DNA of 64,000 bases from Ureibacillus thermosphaericus (GTDB lineage Bacteria; Bacillota; Bacilli; Bacillales_A; Planococcaceae): the NCBI RefSeq assembly GCF_012396605.1, contig NZ_JAAXPW010000008.1, positions 22,571 to 86,570 of the forward strand. Direction: 5' to 3'. Both the position numbers and the translations under genes were made by a program. Positions 27,115-34,014 of this stretch are shown here, piece after piece (the stretch's first letter is position 1; each line of letters opens with the position of its first letter). The notes below the pieces were generated by a model, which saw only the letters and a list, made by a program, of their open reading frames with translations, had not been told where the DNA came from and ran no database searches.

Positions 27115-27441
27115 ATGAACGATCCAAACATTTTTGAAAATCCATGTGCTATTTGTAAGGTAAAGGTAGCTGAAAAATTGTGTGATTATGTCATTCGTTA
27201 CGATAACTCTATTATTTTCTACAGAGATTATCAGAGATTTATTCGTGAAAATTCAAAATGTAAACATGAAACATGTGATTTACCTTTGTGCAACGAATGT
27301 GCAATCGAAATTGGTATAAATGTAGATTTTTGCCCTCATCATTATCGATTATATCTTCAAAGTGAATTACCTGAACGGTTAAAAAAGTATCAGCTAAGAC
27401 AAAAAGCCAAACAATTCGAGGAACTAATAAAGCGCACATGA
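27115..27441 (+). CDS. Cysteine-rich, probable zinc-binding phage protein
   Basis: 108 residues. CAICKVKVAEKLC, KCKHETCDLPLCNEC and FCPHH give at least eight Cys/His suitable for two zinc sites. No known family assigned. Confidence 0.65.
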   Translation: MNDPNIFENPCAICKVKVAEKLCDYVIRYDNSIIFYRDYQRFIRENSKCKHETCDLPLCNECAIEIGINVDFCPHHYRLYLQSELPERLKKYQLRQKAKQFEELIKRT

Positions 27442-27471
27442 ACAAATATGAGAAACAAAGGAGGAAAATTA

Positions 27472-27678
27472 TTGTCTAATTTCATATCTCGTAATGAAGC
27501 TGAAAAGGCTTTATCAGAAGGAAAAAGAGTGAAATTTCATTGGAACGGTTTGTCCGTAGAAATTGACAAATTAACTACTTTAAACGATTTGCGTTGGCTA
27601 TTGAGAGAGAAAAAAGCAATGTTTTATTTAACAGTAAATGACGTTGTAAATGGAAAATATTCAATTATTAATAAATGA
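27472..27678 (+). CDS. Small phage protein
   Basis: 68 residues beginning MSNFISRNEAEKALSEGKRV. TTG 27472 is preferred: AAAGGAGG lies 7 nt upstream. Pattern of a short DNA-associated domain, not assigned. Confidence 0.6.
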   Translation: MSNFISRNEAEKALSEGKRVKFHWNGLSVEIDKLTTLNDLRWLLREKKAMFYLTVNDVVNGKYSIINK

Positions 27679-27728
27679 ACACTCCAATGATTATGTTAAT
27701 TTGAAAAAAATGTGAGGGAGGAAAAATA

Positions 27729-27890
27729 ATGAAAAATGTGTTTGTGCTTCAAACGAATGATAACGATTTTAAAGAAGCCATTTCGAATTTTCTTGCTAAA
27801 CATTGTAAGGAAAACGATGTAAAGGTGGCGATTTATGAAATGAATGAAAAAGGTGCGGAAAAAGTGATGAAAATTGTGAACGAAAAATAG
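27729..27890 (+). CDS. Small phage protein
   Basis: 53 residues (MKNVFVLQTNDNDFKEAISNF...). The RBS GAGGGAGG and position in the operon support it. Function unknown. Confidence 0.6.
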   Translation: MKNVFVLQTNDNDFKEAISNFLAKHCKENDVKVAIYEMNEKGAEKVMKIVNEK

Positions 27891-27936
27891 CTCGTATTAC
27901 GACGAAAATTGAACGTTTTTGGAAAGGAAGATGACG

Positions 27937-28263
27937 ATGAATGATAATTACAGACATGTAAATCAAGAAGTAAAGAATATGTTGTTAAGCTGGGAGAAAA
28001 GAGAACCAGCTTTTGATGGCACGATCAAAGAAGGTTTTGATCGAAAATTTACGGTACTAAATGAGCGCGATTTTCAAAAGTATGTACCAGATGAATTAAA
28101 GATAGAATTCATGAACACATTTAATAAGGTTGCTGAACATATTGAAAAAGGCCGCATCAATGATGGAAAAAGACCATTCAATAACTACATTGTCATTAAT
28201 TTAGATGAAACTTATATTGATGAAGTTGTTGAAATCATGAAACGTAATGGACACTGGGGTTAG
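27937..28263 (+). CDS. Phage protein of unknown function
   Basis: 108 residues. ATG 27937 lies 6 nt past AAAGGAAG; upstream TTG 27919 and ATG 27931 fit the RBS less well. Charged, mixed alpha/beta; no family recognised. Confidence 0.6.
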   Translation: MNDNYRHVNQEVKNMLLSWEKREPAFDGTIKEGFDRKFTVLNERDFQKYVPDELKIEFMNTFNKVAEHIEKGRINDGKRPFNNYIVINLDETYIDEVVEIMKRNGHWG

Positions 28264-28304
28264 TCACATTTGAACAATAAAGCGACATTAAAGGGGGATT
28301 TTTT

Positions 28305-28490
28305 ATGAAAAATTATAAAAGATTTATTGATGAAGAAATTGCTTATAAGGAACTGAAAGAATCGTTAGAAAAAGCACTTGCTAGACAACTTACAGAATTA
28401 GAAGACAGAAAAATGAAGTGGCTTGCTCGTGATGAATACGAAACTATAGGGGTATTTGTAGACATATTTAAAGAGCTTTCAGATAAATAA
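28305..28490 (+). CDS. Small helical phage protein
   Basis: 61 residues, highly charged helix. AAAGGGGGA precedes ATG 28305. Function unknown. Confidence 0.6.
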   Translation: MKNYKRFIDEEIAYKELKESLEKALARQLTELEDRKMKWLARDEYETIGVFVDIFKELSDK

Positions 28491-28530
28491 TGTCGCAGTA
28501 CGTAGAAAATGCGAGATAAGGAGTTGGAAA

Positions 28531-28770
28531 ATGCTACGTAACTTAAAAAAGAATCATTGGAACTTGTATTTCAAAAAGGATATTGAAGTATTAGGATTAC
28601 CATTGTTCGGTTTTGGAGAATCACCAGAGCATGGTTATTGGAGTAGAACAATGTTGAAAAAGAAATTTGGTATTGAATTAACGGAAGATCAATTGAATAA
28701 CCCTCATGGATTCGCACGTGGGCAAAATGGATATTACCCAGTTTGGAACGTGGACAAGTTAAAAATGTAA
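28531..28770 (+). CDS. Small phage protein
   Basis: 79 residues with an aromatic and Gly-rich middle (LPLFGFGESPEHGYWSRTM). RBS AAGGAG. No family recognised. Confidence 0.6.
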   Translation: MLRNLKKNHWNLYFKKDIEVLGLPLFGFGESPEHGYWSRTMLKKKFGIELTEDQLNNPHGFARGQNGYYPVWNVDKLKM

Positions 28771-28786
28771 TGAAAGAAGGGATTTT

Positions 28787-29089
28787 ATGCCAACAGTATT
28801 CGAAAATTTAGGTTTTAAAGCAACTGTCACTAACGACAAATTAAAAATCGAAATTCCAATTCGCAACCTTGTTGAAGGATTTAAAGATAGTACGAATAAC
28901 TATGATGGATCGATTGTAAAAAGAGGATGTAGACAAGAATTTGCTAAATATGTTGCACAAGCATTGGTAGATGGTAGCAATCCAGATACAGGTGACAGTC
29001 CAATTATGGAAGCTATTGAAAAGACATTTGAAGAACTGTTTGAAGGTGCAGAAGATTTTATCAAGTACCAAAATGAAGAAGATTATTGA
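28787..29089 (+). CDS. Phage protein of unknown function
   Basis: 100 residues, acidic C-terminus. AAAGAAGGG precedes ATG 28787. No motif recognised. Confidence 0.6.
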   Translation: MPTVFENLGFKATVTNDKLKIEIPIRNLVEGFKDSTNNYDGSIVKRGCRQEFAKYVAQALVDGSNPDTGDSPIMEAIEKTFEELFEGAEDFIKYQNEEDY

Positions 29090-29171
29090 ATCTAACAATT
29101 CGAAGAAACGAACAAAAATTAACACAATGAGATATAAATTATCCATTGTGAATTGTGGATATATTGAATAA
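29073..29171 (+). CDS. Possible small overlapping ORF
   Basis: 32 residues (MKKIIESNNSKKRTKINTM...) overlapping the preceding gene by 17 bp. No clear RBS, basic composition. Low confidence; it may be chance. Confidence 0.3.
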   Translation: MKKIIESNNSKKRTKINTMRYKLSIVNCGYIE

Positions 29172-29201
29172 AACAGGACAAGTTTTCAAGAGGTGACAGA
29201 C

Positions 29202-29546
29202 TTGAACAAAATTCAAATAAGAAAAAAGCGAATCCAAATCAAGAAGGAACGCGTTGCAATTCTACAGCAAATTGACGAGTTACAAAGCTTATTAGATACA
29301 GAGAAAAGCAAAAGGGAAAGACGAAAAATCCGTAACAAAATTGTACTGTTGGGAAAAACATTAGAGAAAACGGTAATGAATCCAATTGAAGATAAAAAGC
29401 ACAAAGGAACAAGAAACTGGAAAATAAAAATTGATTCTTTCAATATTCGAAAGAACGAAAGATTTTATGAAATAGAAAACGATGAATTGCACGAGGTATT
29501 TAAATCAGTAGATAAATGTTACACTTTTATATCTTCCAAAATATAA
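29202..29546 (+). CDS. Coiled-coil phage protein
   Basis: 114 residues. TTG 29202 lies 6 nt after AGAGGTG. The N-terminal 60 residues are a basic coiled coil; the C-terminus is mixed. It is the last gene before a hairpin and the cassette at 29631. Confidence 0.6.
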   Translation: MNKIQIRKKRIQIKKERVAILQQIDELQSLLDTEKSKRERRKIRNKIVLLGKTLEKTVMNPIEDKKHKGTRNWKIKIDSFNIRKNERFYEIENDELHEVFKSVDKCYTFISSKI

Positions 29547-29549
29547 AAA

Positions 29550-29576
29550 TGCTACGGTTAAAACCGTAGCAAATTT
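29550..29576 (+). terminator. Hairpin closing the early small-gene run
   Basis: TGCTACGGTT / (A)ACCGTAGCA, a 10-bp stem with a 3-nt loop, then an A/T-rich tail with few T residues. Termination may be partial. Confidence 0.55.
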
Positions 29577-29579
29577 ATG

Positions 29580-29628
29580 AAGCTTCCTTCGATTTATCAC
29601 ATTAATATTATAGCATAGGAGGAAGCTT
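29580..29628 (+). promoter_or_regulatory. Inverted repeat masking the RBS of the cassette
   Basis: AAGCTTCCT (29580-29588) is perfectly complementary to AGGAAGCTT (29620-29628), which contains the 3' part of the AGGAGG ribosome site (29617-29622) of the gene at 29631. Confidence 0.55.
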
Positions 29629-29630
29629 TA

Positions 29631-29828
29631 ATGAGAATGAAAGAGTTAAAAATTTCAGATACGGGTCACTTAAATCTTGATATAATGGAATTACCTGAGA
29701 GTTGTGTGATAATTTTATCAAATGGCAAAGCAAAATATGCAGAGCTTCCACCTTTTGCTGAGACAAAAATTATCACGCATCAGGGGCATGTAAAACGTGT
29801 TAAATGGGATGAGGGTGAGGATTTTTGA
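29631..29828 (+). CDS. XtrA-like small protein
   Basis: 65 residues. The stretch ELPESCVIILSNGKAKYAELPPFAE followed by THQGHVKRVKWDEGE resembles XtrA of the defective phage PBSX and similar proteins found just before the late regulator gene. Function unknown. It opens the cassette; its stop overlaps the TTG start of the next gene (TTGA). Confidence 0.5.
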   Translation: MRMKELKISDTGHLNLDIMELPESCVIILSNGKAKYAELPPFAETKIITHQGHVKRVKWDEGEDF

Positions 29829-30682
29829 AAGTAATCAATTATGAAATGCCAGTTAGAATAGAAAATCATTACTTAGGATTTCTCTTTTTTTCTAAAATGT
29901 ACGAAGAATTAAAATGTTGTAAAAATAATCATATTATCTTTGATTTTACCAGAACTACATGGTTTGAAGCGAACTTTGTTGCAGTATGGGCAAGTATTGT
30001 GGAATTATTAAAATATAATAACTGTAAGGTATCTGTAAAAAATGTTGGTAAGAAAATAAAAGAGATATTTCTAAAAAATGGATTTTATGAAAAGTATAAA
30101 ATTGGTTCTACTGTCGATACTTACAACAGTACTATTCCATTTAGAATTTTTAATACTAATGATGAAGAAGGATTTACTGAGTATCTTAACGAAGAAGTAT
30201 TACCAAAGATTAATTTACCTCTAAATAGTAAGCAAAAGAAATTATTTAAAAAATGTTTACAAGAAGTATTCGAAAATACAAGAATTCATGCTAGTAGTGA
30301 ATATGTATTTGCATGTGGACAATATTTCCATAAAAAAAGAAAAGTTGCATTTACATTAGTGGACTTAGGAAAAACTATTGGAGAAAATGTCAGAAGCAAA
30401 TTAGGGGACAAGATTATTGATGAAAAAGCAATTAATTGGTCAACTGAATTTGGAAATACTACAAAACCGGGGAAAGATGGAGGAATTGGACTCTATTTTT
30501 TAAAGGAACAATTAAACAATAATGGTGTATTAAGTATAGTATCTGGCAATGGTTATTGGGAACAAAATATGAATTCTATAGACTTGAAACAAATGAAGTA
30601 TAAATTTGGTGGAACAATAGTAAATATTGTTAGTGATTGGAGTAAAGAAGTTAAAAGTGAGGTTAGTGAAATATGGTTTTAG
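29825..30682 (+). CDS. STAS-like plus HATPase protein
   Basis: 285 residues. Residues ~1-95 look like a STAS/SpoIIAA-type domain (HIIFDFTRTTWFEANFVAVW ... VSVKNVGKKIKEIFLKNGF). Residues ~135-270 are a GHKL ATPase: N-box EVFENTRIHA (Glu147, Asn151), DLGKTIG (Asp180) and GGIGLYFLKEQL. This is the fold of anti-sigma kinases such as SpoIIAB and RsbW. TTG start overlapping the XtrA-like stop. It is followed by a separate STAS-like gene and a PIN nuclease gene with overlapping ends, so it probably controls or is controlled by them. Confidence 0.75.
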   Translation: MKVINYEMPVRIENHYLGFLFFSKMYEELKCCKNNHIIFDFTRTTWFEANFVAVWASIVELLKYNNCKVSVKNVGKKIKEIFLKNGFYEKYKIGSTVDTYNSTIPFRIFNTNDEEGFTEYLNEEVLPKINLPLNSKQKKLFKKCLQEVFENTRIHASSEYVFACGQYFHKKRKVAFTLVDLGKTIGENVRSKLGDKIIDEKAINWSTEFGNTTKPGKDGGIGLYFLKEQLNNNGVLSIVSGNGYWEQNMNSIDLKQMKYKFGGTIVNIVSDWSKEVKSEVSEIWF

Positions 30683-30693
30683 GAGGAATATTG

Positions 30694-31050
30694 ATGAAAA
30701 TTAGTGTTAAAAAAGTTATTGATTCAAATATTGCTGTTTCAGCATCTAAAGGTGAATTATTATTTAAGGAAGTTTCAAACGCACTTTTACAAAACGATTA
30801 TGTTGAACTAGATTTTTCTGAAATCACCGATCTTACTACTGCTTTCCTAAATGTTGCAATTGGACATTTATACAAAAACTTTTCTAGTGAAGAACTTAAT
30901 GAAAAATTAAAATTATTAAATTTAGACGAATTAGATATGTATTTAGTTACTCAGGTTATACAAAGAGTCAAAAAAAATGAAGAAGAAGAAGAGGAGTTTA
31001 AGCAGTTAATCAAGGAGGTACTAGATGATGGTGAAAGTTCATCGTATTAA
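30694..31050 (+). CDS. STAS-like DUF4325 protein
   Basis: 118 residues. YVELDFSEITDLTTAFLNVAIGHLY is the DUF4325 signature, an alpha/beta fold related to anti-anti-sigma factors. The C-terminus is an acidic helix (KKNEEEEEEFKQLIKEVL). Start ATG 30694, 7 nt after AGGAGG located in the end of the upstream gene. It overlaps the PIN gene by 26 bp. By analogy it could bind the HATPase protein and free or hold the nuclease. Confidence 0.75.
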   Translation: MKISVKKVIDSNIAVSASKGELLFKEVSNALLQNDYVELDFSEITDLTTAFLNVAIGHLYKNFSSEELNEKLKLLNLDELDMYLVTQVIQRVKKNEEEEEEFKQLIKEVLDDGESSSY

Positions 31051-31561
31051 AAATTATTCAATAAATAAAAACGACCGTTTTTTCTTTGATGCAAATATTT
31101 GGCTATATATATATTGTAGTATTGGAGATTATAGAAAAAAATTAGTTGATTCATATAGTGATTTTTTTCATGAAATAAAAACAACTGGAGGTATTATATA
31201 TACAAGCTCCCTATTAATTTCAGAAATTGCTAATAGATATTCTAGACTGGAATACGAAATTGCAAAGAAATCAGACAATAATATTGAGGATTATAAAAAT
31301 GATTTTAGATTAAATGAAAAATACAAACCTATATTTGAAAATATTAATTTAATAATAGAACAGAAAATTCTAAAAAACTCTGTTCCATTGAGCGATTCTT
31401 TTGATGAAATCGAGTTTCCTAAGTTTTTTGATAATCCTCATACATACGACTTTAATGACGAATATTATTGCTTTTTAGCTAATAAAAATAATTTAAAAAT
31501 TGTCACTCATGACAGAGATTTTTTTAATACAAAATACGATATTGAAATAATTACTTTATAG
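31025..31561 (+). CDS. PIN-domain nuclease
   Basis: 178 residues. PIN acidic residues are visible: Asp22 (FFFDANIWLYIY), Glu67 (LLISEIANRY), Asp145 (YDFNDEYYCFLA) and Asp163 (IVTHDRDFF). PIN enzymes are Mg-dependent ribonucleases, often VapC-type toxins cutting tRNA or rRNA. No VapB-like antitoxin is present; the two STAS-related proteins occupy that place. AAGGAGG precedes ATG 31025 within the DUF4325 gene. A long terminator closes the cassette. Confidence 0.8.
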   Translation: MMVKVHRIKNYSINKNDRFFFDANIWLYIYCSIGDYRKKLVDSYSDFFHEIKTTGGIIYTSSLLISEIANRYSRLEYEIAKKSDNNIEDYKNDFRLNEKYKPIFENINLIIEQKILKNSVPLSDSFDEIEFPKFFDNPHTYDFNDEYYCFLANKNNLKIVTHDRDFFNTKYDIEIITL

Positions 31562-31577
31562 TTCTACCAGCCATCTG

Positions 31578-31633
31578 GAGGACAACATTTGATTGCAGTT
31601 TTATGCTGCAGTCATTTGTTGTCCTCTTTTTTA
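31578..31633 (+). terminator. Terminator closing the STAS-HATPase/PIN cassette
   Basis: GAGGACAACA / TGTTGTCCTC plus an inner TGATTGCAG / CTGCAGTCA helix, then CTCTTTTTTAT. Strong, 16 bp past the PIN stop. Confidence 0.88.
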
Positions 31634-31660
31634 TTTAACAAACGAGAAGGAGTGATACAA

Positions 31661-31843
31661 ATGAGAACATTACAGTCTGAACTAATCGAAAAAGGTTTTT
31701 ATAAGAACCAAAGGAAAAAGAAAACTACAAACGACAAACCAAGAAAACACAAAGAAAAGTTAAGCAAACGAGAAATTGAGGAGTTAATGGGTGCACGAAG
31801 ACCAAGGTATAAGCGCAATCGTGGGGCATTTAGACAAATATAA
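31661..31843 (+). CDS. Small basic phage protein
   Basis: 60 residues: LQSELIEKGFYKNQRKKK ... SKREIEELMGARRPRYKRNRGAFRQ. Similar Arg-rich proteins with a REIEELMG motif occur before the late regulator in Bacillus phages. Start ATG 31661 behind GAAGGAGTG. Possibly nucleic-acid binding. Confidence 0.6.
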   Translation: MRTLQSELIEKGFYKNQRKKKTTNDKPRKHKEKLSKREIEELMGARRPRYKRNRGAFRQI

Positions 31844-31856
31844 GGAGGCTATCACC

Positions 31857-32321
31857 ATGAAAGAATTACTCAACAATGTAGATCGTGAGGCTACTCAAAA
31901 AAATCTTGAAAAAGTTTTTAGACAATATCGCACGTATTTGTTGACTACTGACGAAGATTTAATGCCAAAGTTAACCACAAGATTCACCTTGGAAATGCCG
32001 AATTTCTCCGAATATAAAGAATCAAAGACTGAAATCGCAGTCATTAAAAAAATCACCTTTGAAGAAAATTATGAAAAGTTTATGAAATGGTTCAACCGAG
32101 GATTTAATCGTCTAAACAAAATCGAACGACAAATCATTACGAAAACAAACCTTGTTGAAGAGCCTAAGCATAATTATGAGATTTATAGAGAACTACATCT
32201 AACTGAACGTACATTTTATCGTATTAAAAGCAACGCTTTATATAAACTTGCTTTGTTTCTTGGAATTATTGTTTACGAAGAAAAGAAAAAAGCTGTTAAA
32301 CCAGAGGAAGTGAAGCCATGA
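31857..32321 (+). CDS. ArpU-like late transcriptional regulator
   Basis: 154 residues. The sequence LNKIERQIITKTNLVEEPKHN then YEIYRELHLTERTFYRIKSNALYKLAL is the sigma-like ArpU-family region that drives packaging and lysis genes in Gram-positive phages. Start ATG 31857 with AAGGAGG; ATG 31791 lies inside the previous gene. It sits just before the recombinase and the late operon, the expected place for a late activator. Confidence 0.8.
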   Translation: MKELLNNVDREATQKNLEKVFRQYRTYLLTTDEDLMPKLTTRFTLEMPNFSEYKESKTEIAVIKKITFEENYEKFMKWFNRGFNRLNKIERQIITKTNLVEEPKHNYEIYRELHLTERTFYRIKSNALYKLALFLGIIVYEEKKKAVKPEEVKP

Positions 32322-32881
32322 ATTTTGTTCAACCAATTAGGGACGTTGAGAAGATCCGTGAAGTGAGAGCATTTTTGGCTTCAAAGAGTGAACGAAACGA
32401 GCTGTTATTTTGTTTTGGGATATACACTGGTCTTCGTATAAGCGATATATTGAGGATGAAAGTGAAAGATGTAAAAGGAAAAAATTATATTATAGTACGC
32501 GAACAAAAAGTACAGAACACAAGGACAAACAATAAAACTAAAAGAATTCCAATCGTTCCAAAACTCAAAAGATTGATAGATAAATACGTAGAAGATAAAC
32601 ACTTGGAAGAATACTTATTTAAATCCCGACAAGGTAAAAACAAACCGATCACACGGGTGCAAGCATATAATATTTTAAGAGAAGCAGCACATGAATGCGA
32701 TCTAGATGAAATCGGAACGCACACATTAAGAAAAACATTTGGTTATCACATTTATCAAGAAACAAAAGACGTAGCATTACTGCAAGATATATTTAATCAT
32801 AGCTCTCCTTATATCACATTGAAATACATCGGAGTCAACCAAGACGCAATCAATGATGCATACACAAAATTGAAATATTGA
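32318..32881 (+). CDS. Core-only tyrosine recombinase
   Basis: 187 residues, a catalytic domain without an N-terminal DNA-binding domain. Arg in TGLRISDIL, His/Arg in THTLRKTFGYH, and the Tyr nucleophile in TLKYIG are visible. It overlaps ArpU by the ATGA junction. Similar small recombinases lie near the terminase genes of other Bacillus phages; the substrate is unclear. It is distinct from the integrase at 16154. Confidence 0.8.
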   Translation: MNFVQPIRDVEKIREVRAFLASKSERNELLFCFGIYTGLRISDILRMKVKDVKGKNYIIVREQKVQNTRTNNKTKRIPIVPKLKRLIDKYVEDKHLEEYLFKSRQGKNKPITRVQAYNILREAAHECDLDEIGTHTLRKTFGYHIYQETKDVALLQDIFNHSSPYITLKYIGVNQDAINDAYTKLKY

Positions 32882-33172
32882 TATACGAAACATCCTTAAT
32901 AGGGATGTTTTTATTTTGCTTGTTTTCGGAAGTAGAAAACGTATTTTCATTACTTTTTAACGGTTTAATAATCTAGTGAACAAAAGACATTTACATAAAA
33001 ACAGAATGTAAAACTCATTAAATTGAGATATATCAAAGCATTGATTTATCTAGCTTATAACGAAATTAAGATGTTTAACAGAATATAAGATATGTTAAAG
33101 TAGTGGATAGTGTCGATAATCCTGTGGATATTCAAGTTTATGATAAATATTTGATAATTGGGATAAAATGGG

Positions 33173-33205
33173 TGGCAGACTTTTGGCAGACTTTTGGCAG
33201 AACAT
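33173..33205. repeat. 11-bp tandem repeats, candidate late-activator site
   Basis: TGGCAGACTTT twice in tandem (33173, 33184), then a partial third copy TGGCAGA (33195). An 11-bp period places all copies on one face of the helix. Confidence 0.6.
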
Positions 33206-33254
33206 TTTAGAAAAAGCATGTTAATATGGTATTAATGGAAAAGTTAGATACGAC

Positions 33255-33291
33255 AGGCGTTGCAAGCATATTTGCAGCGCCTTTTATTTTT
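33255..33291 (+). terminator. Terminator after the recombinase gene
   Basis: AGGCGTTGCAA / TTGCAGCGCCT, 11 bp with one G-T pair and a short loop, then TTTTATTTTT. Confidence 0.8.
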
Positions 33292-33441
33292 CTAAGAAAA
33301 TAAATTACGGGTCCTTCTGGCGCAATACAAAGCCTGAGGGTCTCGCGAGCCCCAAAAACGGTCTAGATATAAGCGTAAAAATTCGGTTCCTTCCATCCTA
33401 AGCGATTCGAAATATTATATTCGAAAAATGGTGGTGATTAG

Positions 33442-34014
33442 GTGTCTGCTAAATCTGATGTGAATGGTCTTGTTGTTAATACAAAAACAATCGCAAAAAT
33501 GTTTAATATGACAGAGCGCAGAGTTCGTCAATTGGTCGAAGAGGGTGTGATAAGTCGTGTAGCACACGGACGATTCGATTTAATTGATACTGTCAGCAAA
33601 TACATTAATTTTTTAAAACTTTCATCAGAGGGAATGGATGAAAACGACGTAACAGAATCATTAGAATATGAAAAATGGCTACATGAAAAAGCTAAGCGTG
33701 AAAAAGCAGAAATCGAGCTTGCTCATTTAAAAAATGAAATGCACCGTTCTGAAGATGTTGAAAAAGTGCTTAACCATATGATTATGGCATTTCGTTCAAA
33801 AATGTTATCTTTACCCACAAAACTAGCTAATATGCTTGTTAACAAAAGTGACCCAAAACTCATTGAAGCGTTGATTGAAAGAGATATTCATGAAGCACTT
33901 CAAGAGTTATCGGAGTATGATCCGTCAATGTTCATTGAAGCAACCGATGATGATGCTGATGATGAAGTAGAGGAAGATGACGATGGTTCGCAAACACACA
34001 CTGATTCTGTTTAA
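33442..34014 (+). CDS. Terminase small subunit (Nu1-like)
   Basis: 190 residues. An N-terminal winged helix-turn-helix (IAKMFNMTERRVRQLVEEGVISRV) as in lambda Nu1, a central charged helix (EKWLHEKAKREKAEIELAHLK) and a very acidic tail. It recognises phage DNA for packaging. GTG start. It overlaps the large-subunit gene. Confidence 0.82.
   Translation: MSAKSDVNGLVVNTKTIAKMFNMTERRVRQLVEEGVISRVAHGRFDLIDTVSKYINFLKLSSEGMDENDVTESLEYEKWLHEKAKREKAEIELAHLKNEMHRSEDVEKVLNHMIMAFRSKMLSLPTKLANMLVNKSDPKLIEALIERDIHEALQELSEYDPSMFIEATDDDADDEVEEDDDGSQTHTDSV

Larger units (their letters stand above)
32882..33441. other. Late control and packaging-site region
   Basis: A 560-bp gene-free stretch. It holds an AT-rich first part, the 11-bp tandem repeats at 33173, a possible extended -10 (TGGTATTAA, 33227-33235), a terminator at 33255, and a GC-richer block with small dyads (33308-33375) directly upstream of the terminase genes that may contain the cos or pac site. 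Confidence 0.5.
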
